A DNA stretch of 10,771 bases from Oehlia diaphana (GCA_003833135.1 QZLH01000610.1:43282-54052); one strand, 5' to 3'; positions 1-9,240 are shown, counted from the first letter of the stretch. The notes: generated by a model from the sequence alone, not told the origin. Numbers and translations: made by a program.

Positions 1-5
1 TTATA

Positions 6-266
6 TATTTTAAAATATATCTAAAATGTACTTAAAATTTTTAAATATACTTATAATATACTTAAAATTGCAATTTTAAGTATATTTAAAGTATGAAATT
101 TTATACTTAAATTATATTTAAAATATACTTAATTGCAATTTAAATATAATTTAAGTATAATTTAAGTGCAAAATTTTACACTTTAAATATACTTAAAATT
201 GCAATTTTAAGTATATTTTAAGTATATTTTAAAATGTTAAGTATATTTTAGGTATATTTTAAAATA
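6..266. repeat. A+T-rich long inverted repeat (foldback element)
   Basis: The segment is built from variants of TATACTTAAAAT. They read in that orientation on the left and as ATTTTAAGTATA on the right, so about 6-86 pairs imperfectly with about 185-266 around a centre near 87-184. Two perfect palindromes centred on ATTGCAAT sit in it: 55-86 (32 bases) and 185-218 (34 bases). A weaker relative lies near 121-150. Similar words continue to about 295. The left boundary may lie outside the window, and I see no clear target duplication. It could be a MITE-like foldback or an expanded A+T satellite. It abuts the broken end of the kinase fragment. Confidence 0.7.
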
Positions 267-307
267 CATAAGTGTATATTTTAAGTACATTTTAAAGAAA
301 ATTTTTT

Positions 308-1067
308 TTATAGGGCAAGCATATAACTTCCATTTGATGGATTTAGCGTTAAACCAAAACACTGTACAACTTCTGAACATTTATTACTTATAGTTAAATG
401 TGATTTAGCCTATAAAAAGATGCATTAAGATTTTTGAATAAAAAGCTTTGTTATTAATTTTTTAAAGTATTTCTAGATTACAAACCTCCTCAAACCAACT
501 TTGATTTGCATTTTTAACATTTTCTAATCTTTTAAGTACTACTTGCTGTATTCCAAATCTTTTTAATTGTTGCTCTGTAGAATCCCAATCATCATATTTT
601 CCATTAATACATTCTGCTATATAAATTTCAGAGCATCCGCCCTCTGTTAGATACTCAATATCTTGGAAGTTGTTAAATGGAATCCATTCTGGTATTAGAT
701 TTGGGCCTATTGCTTTCATCTGACATTCTTGTATTAAATTATCAATGCTATCATTTCCAGATGTCCAATTTGAAAAATTTGCTTTTAAATAATTCCGAAC
801 ACAATGCTCACAATACAATGTAGCTAAACATTCTTGGTTACAGTTTTCACAAATTCTTTTTGTTCCTTCATTATTAATAAGTTTATCCATATCATAAAAA
901 TTAGTTAAAATTTTTATTGCTTCAGATTTTTCATTTTCTGTTAGTGAAACATCAACAAGAATTGTTTGTTTATTAAATTCATATTCTTTGTGTATATTAT
1001 TGTGAATACTATAATCTATTAAAGAATATGCTCTGTTAATTGCTGCATTAACACGAATATTAGACAT
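308..1067 (-). pseudogene. Truncated TKL-type protein kinase (N-lobe only), two exons
   Basis: The protein starts at ATG 1067-1065 (MSNIRVNAA...). An in-frame ATG at 1130 exists, but the codons after it read through the T20 tract and give a Phe run, so I reject it. Exon 1 is 486-1067 (194 residues), with a GAG|GTTTGT donor. A 76-base intron ends in TTTTATAG. Exon 2 is 308-409 and adds 33 residues beginning AKSHLTISNK and ending SYMLAL before TAA. Seen: Cys pairs C73/C76 and C86/C89 like a small zinc ribbon, WTSGN at 101-105, EWIPFNNF about 127-134, the Gly-rich loop EGGCSEIY about 142-149 and the VVLK lysine about K179. These match the kinase family greatly expanded in arbuscular mycorrhizal fungi, where the loop usually has Phe in place of this Cys. 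The protein ends about beta-strand 5, so the hinge, HRD loop and DFG are absent and no phosphotransfer is expected. It is probably a gene fragment; an expressed pseudokinase, or a further exon left of the window, is not excluded. Confidence 0.75.
410..485 (-). other. Predicted intron in the kinase fragment
   Basis: On the minus strand it begins GTTTGTAAT and ends TTTTTATAG, with a CTTAAT branch-point candidate about 20 bases before the acceptor. It is phase 0. Removing it joins FEE to AKSHLTISNK, the continuation expected in this kinase family, whereas unspliced reading hits a stop after seven unrelated residues (VCNLEIL). Confidence 0.75.
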
Positions 1068-1100
1068 ACTTAAATTTTTATCAAAAATTATATTTGAAAC

Positions 1101-1120
1101 AAAAAAAAAAAAAAAAAAAA
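1101..1120. repeat. A20 homopolymer tract
   Basis: Twenty consecutive A on the plus strand, read as T20 on the minus strand about 34 bases upstream of the kinase-fragment ATG. It may be a T-rich promoter stretch or a plain microsatellite. Confidence 0.9.
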
Positions 1121-1130
1121 TTCGGGACAA

Positions 1131-3285
1131 GTTGGTATCATAACGTCATAATTCGTGACTTATCAAGCTAGTTGTATAACCTAATGAATGTTACACGCTG
1201 TAAATCAAAAAATGTACTACCCGAGTCTATGATATTGAATTACATAATAGTATACGTAACAATATTTCATTTTAGTGAATGAGAAAGAAAAAGGTAGAAA
1301 TCTCATGTAATAGCTATGATGAAATTCTGGTTAAATAATAAATCAGTGTAGTACTATTTACAAATTTATACGTACGATAGTCAAATTAGTGAAATTACCG
1401 TACTAATATACTGTATAAGCATGGTTATCATACTATGTGACACAATAAATATCATACGATAAGACACATACAATAAATAATAATATATCGTGAAAAAATA
1501 TTTATTGTAACGTATATTTATAAATAAATCAATTTAAAGTAAAAAATGAGCAAAATAATGAATCTTTCAAATTTAGTGAAGAACTTGATTAAGTGAGATC
1601 CTGTAAGTAAAGTAGGTAAGACTAAGCGGTTTGATTCAATAAATTAATTTCCTTTAATATTTCTTAAAGTGATATCATACTATATAAAAAAAAAAGTCTT
1701 TAAAATTGCTTTAAATAAATATTGTGTGATACTACTATAAATTTATATAAAAATTACATAAATAAATTTTTTTTTAAAGAAATTGCAAATTTACAAAAAT
1801 AAATTTCATTAATTCTTTAATTTGTAGAAATATCATTTTAACTGGACTATATACATTCTCAATCGTACTACATGACTTCCTGAATTATCAATGTATCTGA
1901 GCATCTCAGCATCACATGTCAAAATCATATTCATTAGACACTCAAAATGAGTGTTTTTCATCTACATTAATTCCTTTATCAAAGTTTAAACAAAAAAAAT
2001 ATTATGTTATTTAGTTATATCGCATAGTCGTTCATCAAGATTCTGATTACATAATATATTTTCTTTATTTGTTTTTCAATAATCTACATTAATTATTAGA
2101 CAATAAATATGATTCGCAATATTAATAAATATGGGTGTAACATTGGATGGTATTAAAAGAAATTTCAATATTCTCAATAGTCCTTTTTTGGGTATCGATT
2201 GATTCTCATTAAAAAATATTAAAAAGAAAAAGATTTTTTTTAATTAACAATAGTCGAAAGGTTATTCATTCTGTTTAACGTGCATAAAAAATCTAATCCT
2301 GGAAAGATAAATTTTTTATGCGCAATACTGTATATATTCAATAAATAGTATATTGATAGTTTCATCGTATTTATAAGCTATAGACTTCATTTTTTTTAGA
2401 AGGTAAAGACAATAAAATAGTTTATTAAATTATTTTATTTTTCAATATACTAATAATATATTATAAAATTCCGTCTTGATTTATATTTTAAATTACGATT
2501 TTAATTTTTAAATAATTTTAAAACAGGTTATAATATAATTTTTCACGCAACATTTATTTCAGAAAGGATTTCAAAAAAAAAAAAAAAAATTGACTAATCG
2601 AGAATGCAAGATCATTTCAGATAAATAAACAGAGATCATTAAATATACAGGAAGTTTGACATAGATTTTGTACCTTTATATCAAAGAAAAGGGATGATAA
2701 GCAGATAATTTAATGGAACTACCAGATGATTCTAGAAAAATATAGTAACCTATTTTTATTATAGAAACAGAACGTACTATATTTATAATCACATTATTGA
2801 GTCATGAAAAAATAATTAAAATATCAAATATAAATGGTAGAGCTTCAGTTTTTACAGTCAATTTAAAATGTAGCTTAATTAACTGATAACATTTGCTTTT
2901 TATTATTATATGTTACTATATGAATTTATATAAAAACATTTTTATCTATAGTAACTATTAAAATCAACCAGTAAATGTAATGAGAAAAGAAAGAAAGTCA
3001 ATATATTGTATTTTTCATTCTCAATTGTTAATCAATAAAATAATTAAAATTTAGTTATTGTATCATTATCATATTGTGATGCTAATTTTATTTAATGAAG
3101 GAATAATGATTCACTTAAATATTGTATAATAATAATTGACTACATGTCTCTTTTTCTTTTTAAAGCGACTTAGATGATCGACTTTGTGCACAGGGGTTTG
3201 TTAATACATTTCCCATGTGAATCATGTTTCAAAAATAAATTTCAAAGAATAATGTTTAGACTAGCGTTTATTTCCCTAATAAGCT
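1131..3285. other. Gene-poor A+T-rich spacer
   Basis: I read both strands and found no long open frame, tRNA-like or rRNA-like segment, or terminal-repeat element. It holds many short A/T runs, including a run of 16 A at about 2574-2589. The 5' part would include the upstream region of the minus-strand kinase fragment. Confidence 0.6.
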
Positions 3286-3457
3286 TTACCCCTTTCGGTA
3301 ATTAGTAACTTCACTTTCAAATTTATCATATACTAAAAGCTCTCGTTTAATTAATTTCACCTGTAATCGTCTAAAAATTATTAAGATGTGTACTATTGTA
3401 ACATTTTTCCAACGCTACCAGTAAAGTTTTTTCAAACTCTTTAACGGGTTCACTATT

Positions 3458-3459
<2 letters not shown>

Positions 3460-3492
<33 letters not shown>
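3460..3492. repeat. T33 homopolymer tract
   Basis: Thirty-three consecutive T on the plus strand. On the minus strand it codes a meaningless poly-Lys run inside a 74-codon frame, which is why that frame (3371-3595) is not accepted as a gene. Such a tract is prone to length variation and to assembly error. Confidence 0.9.
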
Positions 3493-3837
3493 CTGCAAAA
3501 TTATACATTGAAAATGGTACGGTGAAAGAGTTTTTGCGTTGCCCGAATTTTCCGTGATCAGCATAAAAAATAGAGGAATGATTTTCGGGTATCAATGATA
3601 GAATGACGTTCCACTTTTAGAAATCAAACAATGACAGGGAAGAGATTCCAAATTAAGTATAATTTATAGCCATTTTCTTACAACAAAACAGAAAGCGCGC
3701 TAGGCAATATAAACGTGACTGTGACACATGTTTTTTAATTATATAAAGTCGAATATTTCTTTTAAAAATCAATATTTATTTATTCTTTATACTTTCGAAA
3801 AAACTTAATCTTATAAAATATTTTAGTTTTTTTAAAC

Positions 3838-5559
3838 ATGTTCAAGTTGTTTTTTAAGAAAAAAAATGAAAAAAATCCAGGCACTACAAGTCCTATTATG
3901 CCATCTACCTCTTCTCTTCCCCCTTCGTTTATAACTGATTTAGATGAACTAAACCTCACTGAAGAACGCTTGAAACGCTATGCCGATGAAGCAGATACTC
4001 TAGTTTCCAGTACAAAGGAAAATGAATTAAGGAATAAAGCTAAATTTGTACGAGAAAAGGCTATTTCCAAAACTCTCAATAACATCAAACTTTCAATGAA
4101 AGTTGATCTTTGCTTTGTACTAGATTGCACTGGATCTATGGGGTGTCATATTGCTGCTGCTAGAGACTGTATCTTACAAGTTATAAATTACATTAAACTT
4201 ATAAATCCAAGTATTGAACTTTGGGTTGGTTTTTGTGGCTATCGAGATCATAATGATGGATCTTCTCGTCTACAAATTTTCGATTTTACCGATCAATATG
4301 ACCAATTTATACAATATATGCTTAATGTAAAACCATCTAGTTCATCTGATAATGATGATGCTCCAGAGGATGTTCTTGGAGGTCTTAATGCAGCAATAAC
4401 AAAAATGAATTGGAAAAATATCACTCGAGTTCTTCTTCATATTGGAGATTTTCCACCACATGGTAAGAATTTTACAAATTTGGAAGATAATTATCCAAGT
4501 GGTGATCCATATGGCCTAACCGCTGAAAATGTATTAAAAAATTTACAATCAAAGAATATCCTTTATTTTTTTGGAAAAATTACCAACCATACTGAAAAAA
4601 TGCTTCAAATATTTCGTGGTATAATTGGTGAATTTCCAGTATTTGATCTTGTAGGAGCAGATCCAATTCAATTAATTGAAAAATTTATTAAAGCTACCTC
4701 ATTATCTATTACTATCGCCGTTTCATTAACTAGTACTATTGGAAACAATTCCAGAGAAATATATTCTTTACAATTAAAAAAACTTCATATGAATCCCAAT
4801 GAGCCTGATTGGAATATTCTACCATTGCAAAAAGGTGTTGTTATGTGGTTTCTTATTCCTAAAACTCTGGATGAACTTAAAAATCCAAAATACTTCAACA
4901 AATCAAATCTTTTTACTAAAAGTTTCTCCTTCAAGATTGCTTCACAACCATTTTCTGCAGGCGCTGAAAAATGTGCATATTATGTTATTGATACCAAGAG
5001 TAATCCAACAAAAAAAATGGTAATGAAAGAATATCTTCATGTTGGAAAATGTAAGCCTCTTGAAAAGTATCTAGAATCAGTAGAAGTTTCCTCAGTTGCA
5101 ATTTTTCTCTCTACAGAATTTAATCGGATTACTGAACGAAAAAAGATCCCTAAAATAAATTTTCTCGATGTGAAACTTTTGCGTAATGGTACTATTATTA
5201 ACGGTCATCAACATTATTCTATTGAATCAAAACTTGAAGATGCAGAGTATAAACGATTCAATACAAATAGTGGTGTAATTACAGAATTTCGACCTACTCT
5301 TGAAGCATTTGTCCATTTTACATATGAATATACTGAAGAATATTTAGTGGTTTGTGATCTTCAAGGAATTGAACTTGATGATAAATTCTTATTAACTGAT
5401 CCAGCTATTCATTGTATTGATTCTTTAAGATTTGGAGGAACAAATTTTGGTGAAGATGGAATTAATAAATTATTCTTGGCAAATCATAGATGTAACGATA
5501 TTTGTAAACAACTAAAATTACGTCATATTAATAATGACAAAGTAGCTAATCAAACGTAA
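3838..5559 (+). CDS. vWA-domain alpha-kinase (VwkA-like)
   Basis: Predicted atypical Ser/Thr kinase of the alpha-kinase family (myosin heavy chain kinase, eEF2 kinase, TRPM6/7 and VwkA group), with an N-terminal von Willebrand A domain. The 573-residue frame is intact and intronless, and starts at the first ATG in an AAAC-ATG context. Residues 1-87 are basic, then Ser/Pro-rich, then charged and helical. The vWA domain spans about 88-285, with MIDAS motif D96-C-T-G-S100, a DDAPED acidic stretch (173-178) and GDFPPHG with D204. The alpha-kinase spans about 362-560: the FSAGAEKCAYY segment (372-382), the nucleotide-binding Lys in VMKEY (K397), D507-LQG, TDPAIH (D521, H525), the GGTNFGEDG loop (533-541) and the H550-x-C552-x3-C556 zinc ligands. 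All key residues of the family are present, so it is probably active. No signal peptide or membrane segment is seen. By analogy with Dictyostelium VwkA it may act on myosin filaments or vacuole function, but its substrate here is unknown. TATAAA at 3742-3747 is a possible TATA box. Confidence 0.93.
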   Translation: MFKLFFKKKNEKNPGTTSPIMPSTSSLPPSFITDLDELNLTEERLKRYADEADTLVSSTKENELRNKAKFVREKAISKTLNNIKLSMKVDLCFVLDCTGSMGCHIAAARDCILQVINYIKLINPSIELWVGFCGYRDHNDGSSRLQIFDFTDQYDQFIQYMLNVKPSSSSDNDDAPEDVLGGLNAAITKMNWKNITRVLLHIGDFPPHGKNFTNLEDNYPSGDPYGLTAENVLKNLQSKNILYFFGKITNHTEKMLQIFRGIIGEFPVFDLVGADPIQLIEKFIKATSLSITIAVSLTSTIGNNSREIYSLQLKKLHMNPNEPDWNILPLQKGVVMWFLIPKTLDELKNPKYFNKSNLFTKSFSFKIASQPFSAGAEKCAYYVIDTKSNPTKKMVMKEYLHVGKCKPLEKYLESVEVSSVAIFLSTEFNRITERKKIPKINFLDVKLLRNGTIINGHQHYSIESKLEDAEYKRFNTNSGVITEFRPTLEAFVHFTYEYTEEYLVVCDLQGIELDDKFLLTDPAIHCIDSLRFGGTNFGEDGINKLFLANHRCNDICKQLKLRHINNDKVANQT

Positions 5560-5692
5560 ATTTTAAGTTCAATGACTGGCTCGATGACTAATATATGTAT
5601 AGTCAATTATTTTTTGTAAATTTGATACCAATCAATATTTAACACATTTATTTCGGAAAATAACAGTTCTTTATTTATATAAATAATTATGT

Positions 5693-5698
5693 AATAAA
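5693..5698 (+). terminator. Candidate polyadenylation signal of the alpha-kinase gene
   Basis: AATAAA lies 134 bases after the stop codon and is followed within about 20 bases by a T/C-rich stretch (5711-5741). AATAAA is common by chance in DNA this A+T rich, so this is only a position-based candidate. Confidence 0.35.
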
Positions 5699-6191
5699 TT
5701 TATTATATCATTTTTATCATCTTTCTTTTCTTTTAATTTTTGATCTTGTATTTCACGTGCTTTTTAAATTGTCGGGAACGTTGAAATAGGAGGCACTTTC
5801 CCATTAAAAAAATCCGAAATTGTAAAAACTCGATAAACTGTGCCTTATTTGTGTTTATGTAATAATAAAAATCTAAAAACATACACAATAACTTTAAAAA
5901 CAATGTAACACCTCGCTTTTTGAAAAACAACAAAGAAATTTTTTTTTTGTATCATAGAGAAGCAGCTAAAAGGTTCTTTCAGAGCGAGAATATCTTTGGA
6001 GAGAAAAAGAAAAGTGTATGTGAAAGAGATGATTGTTTGGAATGTTCCTGCAGAAATATGCAATGTAAATAATCGGATTTATGGAAGTTTTAAATATACG
6101 TCAATTTTAATAGGAAACTTCATATAAAGTCAATTGTTAGTATCTCTCAATACGATGATTTATCAAGTAAATCCTACGGTGACTAACTACC
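5699..6191. other. Spacer with overlapping spurious frames
   Basis: Open frames on both strands overlap at 5845-6066. The plus-strand one (5869-6066) has no start Met before its Cys-rich end (CERDDCLECSCRNMQC), and the minus-strand ones are hydrophobic with no recognisable family. I accept none as a gene. A CACGTG site lies at 5754-5759. Confidence 0.45.
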
Positions 6192-6380
6192 CGTTCCCAA
6201 GCTTGGTGGCCGGAATTATGCGGAATTATGCACTGTCACGTGACAAATAATGTGTGACGAATAAGTTTTTACCAGTCCCCTCAGATAAATACTGTATAAC
6301 CAATTAAAACACTGAGGGGTGTGACGGATGTGATGATTTTTTACATGTTCACGTGTCAAGTGCTTTTTTCTTGGGAACGA
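6192..6380. repeat. GC-richer imperfect foldback
   Basis: CGTTCCCAAG (6192-6201) pairs with CTTGGGAACG (6371-6380), and CCCCTCAG (6277-6284) with CTGAGGGG (6312-6319) around a 27-base loop. Between them both arms carry a GCACTxxCACGTGA-like segment: the palindrome TGTCACGTGACA at 6234-6245 and CACGTG at 6350-6355. The left arm is longer because of a direct repeat, CGGAATTATG twice (6211-6230). Another short direct repeat, GTGTGACGRAT, lies once in each arm. Base composition is clearly richer in G+C than the flanks. It may be a decayed MITE; no target duplication is visible. Confidence 0.6.
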
Positions 6381-8589
6381 CCATTTCAATGACTGGTTCA
6401 CTTTAATTCTGGTCATATAAAATTTAATTAAAATAACAAATATGTAAAAATAAACATAATAAACTTTTGAAAATTTGATTTTTTTTTTAAAAAAAAAAAA
6501 TTTATCAAGCCAAACTTTTATATTTTAAAATGTTGTTTAAAAAGTTTTTGCTAAGTGAAACTTTGTTTTACACATAAATTTACTTACTAATAATATTTTT
6601 TTTTTTTTTTTTTGTATTTTGAAAGTTTAATTCGTGATTTGACTGATTCGTGTACCAATCGGAGAAATAAGTGAAAAATTTTTTACTTTGAAAATAAATG
6701 TTTTGAGTATTTTCAGAATATATAAATTAGGGGGAGGTTAAATTCTCATGAAATCATTCAATTTTTAAAAATGAAAAAAAAAATTGAAATTTTATGAAAT
6801 TTTACTTAATTTTTAACGATTTTTGCAGGGTTTGAAGCTGTTAGTCTTAAAATGGGAAAGATTTTGTGTTTTTAGTATTACTTTTTTTTTAGAATAATTT
6901 ACTAATTTATGTTCAAAAGTTGTATGTATAAAATTTGAGACTTTTAGCTAATATTTTTATTAAGCAAAAAATTGTGGGACGATTTTGCTAAAATTTAAGC
7001 TAATTTACAAATTTTAAATATTATTTAAAAGTTATTTTAAGTATTTAATTATAATAGAATAAATGCCAAGGTTTTCCAGTAAAAATTTCAATAAATTGAT
7101 GCATTTACCTATGTAAGAAACGCAAATTCTGAATATTTGAGGCGATGATTTTATTGCTACACGAATTGTTTTAATAAGAATTTATTCATAAATTTTTGAA
7201 TTGTTCAACTTACGGGGCTATAAATTACAATTATAAAAATTATAAAAGATATTAGATACTTTAAAGTTTTTTTTTGTGAAGCAAAAGTAATAGTTTTAAA
7301 GTTTCATGATAATTTCTTTGAGACGTAGGATGTTTTCAAACCATGAGCTTATGATCAATTTTTAAATGAATTTCATAGTATGTATAATCTGGTAAGTACG
7401 GAATTTTAACTAGCGGAACATATTCTGATAGGTTTAAAAAAAATTCAAAAGAAACAAAATAAAAATGAAAAATTAAATATTAAAATTATTGAATTGATCG
7501 GTATAAAAAATTCAATATTCAATAAACGTATGCTACACTACGAATACTCGGACTTCAAGAATCTCGGCTAGAAAAATAGAAATTGGCTCATTTGTAAGAA
7601 TTTATTGTTCTAACTGGGAAATTTGAGATTTTTTTTTTAATACTTGCTAACGTTAAATATCCCGAATGGAATTCATGTATAGGTTGATTGTTAAAATATA
7701 TTGTATAAGTATTATTATTATTGATCAGTCTATTAGGAACATGCTGATTTTGACGGCTATTATTTTTTGTTAATGGCTAAATAATTGATATTTTTTTTTA
7801 TCGGTTAAATATGACTGTAAATTAGTCCCTTAATAAGTTTTACAGTTTAGTTATACTTTTTATACTCCTACAATAATAATGGCATGATTTTGCGTGACTG
7901 ACGCAATAACTATTATTTATTTATTTATTTTTAGTTAGACAAATCGATAATAATTTTTATGGCAATTTTTTCTTGATGGTTTTTTGAACCATTTTAAACA
8001 AATCTTTTTTTTTTTTTGAAGAAGCCTTTTTTAACTACAATTTTTATAACATTTTTTCATACCTGAGATGATTGAGATCAGCTTCATTAATTATTTGAAT
8101 TTTCAATTTTTAAAAGCTATATATTGAGATTTTCTTTTGGCTAAATAAAAAATTAATTTACCAAAATATAAATTAATTAAAATTGATTATGGTTAGTCCG
8201 ATGGACTATTTTTTTTTTATACAAAGGCTTTACAAAGATTACTGTCACTCAAAATTTGAGATTGGCTCATTTAGTCACTCTTGTGTGCTCCGGAATTACA
8301 AATAAAAATAAATTAATCACCTCAAATTCAAATCTGAGAGATAACACATCACTCTATAATTTTAATTCCTCAAGATATTTTTCTCTCAGTTTTTATTTTT
8401 TAATAATTTTATATTAAATCTTCAATTTTTTTTATGATTACATGAAGTCTGATGTATACCAAATACCCTAACATTCAGTTATTATGAATTATTGTCTATT
8501 AAGTTATTAATCGCTTTTTTTTCAATAAATTCAACTAATAAATATTTCACTTATTCAATTACCAAATTATTAAAAGATTTGTTTCTTAC
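6381..8589. other. Gene-poor A+T-rich spacer
   Basis: No coding, RNA-gene or terminal-repeat signature was found on either strand. The stretch is dominated by short A and T runs. The word ATTGGCTCATTT occurs at about 7582-7593 and 8261-8272, and again inside the mobile element downstream. Confidence 0.55.
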
Positions 8590-8597
8590 CTTATTAT
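8590..8597. repeat. Target site duplication, left copy
   Basis: CTTATTAT directly precedes the first base of the element and is identical to the copy at the other end. Eight bases is the usual duplication length for hAT transposases. Confidence 0.85.
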
Positions 8598-8614
8598 TAG
8601 GGTTGGATCGGTCC
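8598..8614 (+). repeat. Left terminal inverted repeat
   Basis: TAGGGTTGGATCGGTCC, identical to the complement of 9231-9247. Identity breaks at the next base (G8615 versus the complement of A9230). Confidence 0.9.
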
Positions 8615-8688
8615 GGTCCAGTCCGGTCCGGTCCCAAAAAGACCGGTCTTTCAACCTGGACCGGACTGGACCGGGACCGGACCGATCT
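8605..8688. repeat. Left subterminal GGTCCGG foldback
   Basis: The arm at about 8605-8634, made of GGTCC/GGTCCGG units, pairs with about 8658-8688, made of GGACCGG units. The loop contains the perfect palindrome AAAGACCGGTCTTT at 8638-8651. The inner part of the terminal repeat (GGATCGGTC) thus reappears inverted at 8679-8687. Nearly all the G+C of this part of the window is concentrated here. Confidence 0.8.
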
Positions 8689-8737
8689 AAATTTAAGAAA
8701 TTTGTCCCCGTCTCTAAATTATGCTAAAACATTAAAG

Positions 8738-9045
8738 AACGTTGCAAAACGTTTTTTAACATGTAATTTAACAAATAAAAAAACGTTTCGCAACGTTTTT
8801 TAATTATTTTAATAGAAAACGTTGCGAAAATGTTTTTTATTAAAAAAAAAAAGTTTTTCGCAAACGTTTTTAATTATATTAACATTTACGTTTTGCAACG
8901 TTATTTATTAAAAAAAAAAGCACGTTTTTGCACGTTTTTTTAATTTTTTACTAATTGGAAACGTTGCAAAAACGTTTTTATTAATAATTTCACGAAAAAA
9001 ATGTTTTCGCACATTTTTTTTAATAAAAAACGTTGCGAAAACGTT
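8738..9045. repeat. Array of about nine AACGTTGC-type units inside the MITE
   Basis: Units of about 17-23 bases related to AACGTTGCGAAAACGTT begin near 8738, 8781, 8816, 8851, 8887, 8921, 8959, 9001 and 9028. They occur in both orientations, spaced about 27-43 bases apart, and are separated by TTTTTAATTATT-like spacers. Units 3, 4, 6 and 8 have decayed copies of the AACGTT ends. The array is not CRISPR: units vary, orientation alternates and spacers are low-complexity A/T. Confidence 0.75.
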
Positions 9046-9140
9046 AAAAACTGAACCAATAATCGGTTTTGGCAAAAACCGTGCCCTAGAAGTAGACGAG
9101 CACAAAAATTGGCTCATTTTCATTGGATATTAATAATATG

Positions 9141-9240
9141 GGATCGGTCCCGGTCTGGACCGGTCCTCAGATCTCGGACCGAAGACCGTAAAGACCGGTC
9201 CCAAGACTGACGCAGGACCGGTCTTTGCTAGGACCGATCC
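9141..9240. repeat. Right subterminal GACCGG foldback
   Basis: GGATCGGTCC at 9141-9150 is matched in inverted orientation by GGACCGATCC at 9231-9240, with several GACCGGTC and GGACCGGTC words between. This mirrors the left end, although the two subterminal blocks have diverged in sequence beyond the terminal 17 bases. Confidence 0.75.

Noticed and set aside
1068..1130. Upstream in-frame ATG extending the kinase fragment by 21 residues
   Set aside because: It reads through the T20 tract, giving a Phe run. The family-like sequence starts at the ATG at 1067.
3371..3595. 74-codon minus-strand frame
   Set aside because: It depends on the T33 tract coding poly-Lys, which is unlikely to be a real protein. 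Only its C-terminal part is considered, as a weak spliced candidate.
4799..5023. Plus-strand frame within the alpha-kinase gene
   Set aside because: It is an out-of-frame shadow of the intact alpha-kinase coding sequence, with no family signal.
5733..6066. Hydrophobic minus-strand frames and a Cys-rich plus-strand frame
   Set aside because: The frames overlap on opposite strands with no recognised domain. The Cys-rich frame lacks a start Met and a convincing acceptor. Low-complexity T runs explain the Phe/Leu content.
5568..6396. TTCAATGACTGG at 5568-5579 and 6385-6396
   Set aside because: It is a 12-base direct repeat flanking the foldback, but similarity does not extend and it is not directly adjacent to the foldback ends, so it is not accepted as a target duplication.
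6216..6416. 66-codon minus-strand frame
   Set aside because: It lies within the imperfect foldback and has no family similarity or coding-like composition.
8492..8803. 103-codon plus-strand frame
   Set aside because: It crosses the target duplication and the MITE end. Its Asp/Arg/Gly/Pro-rich part is simply the GGTCCGG repeat translated.
8738..9045. CRISPR array
   Set aside because: Units are imperfect and occur in both orientations, spacers are A/T low-complexity, no cas genes are present and the host is eukaryotic.
8908..9123. 71-codon minus-strand frame
   Set aside because: It is a translation of the AACGTT array in the MITE and shows no transposase motif.
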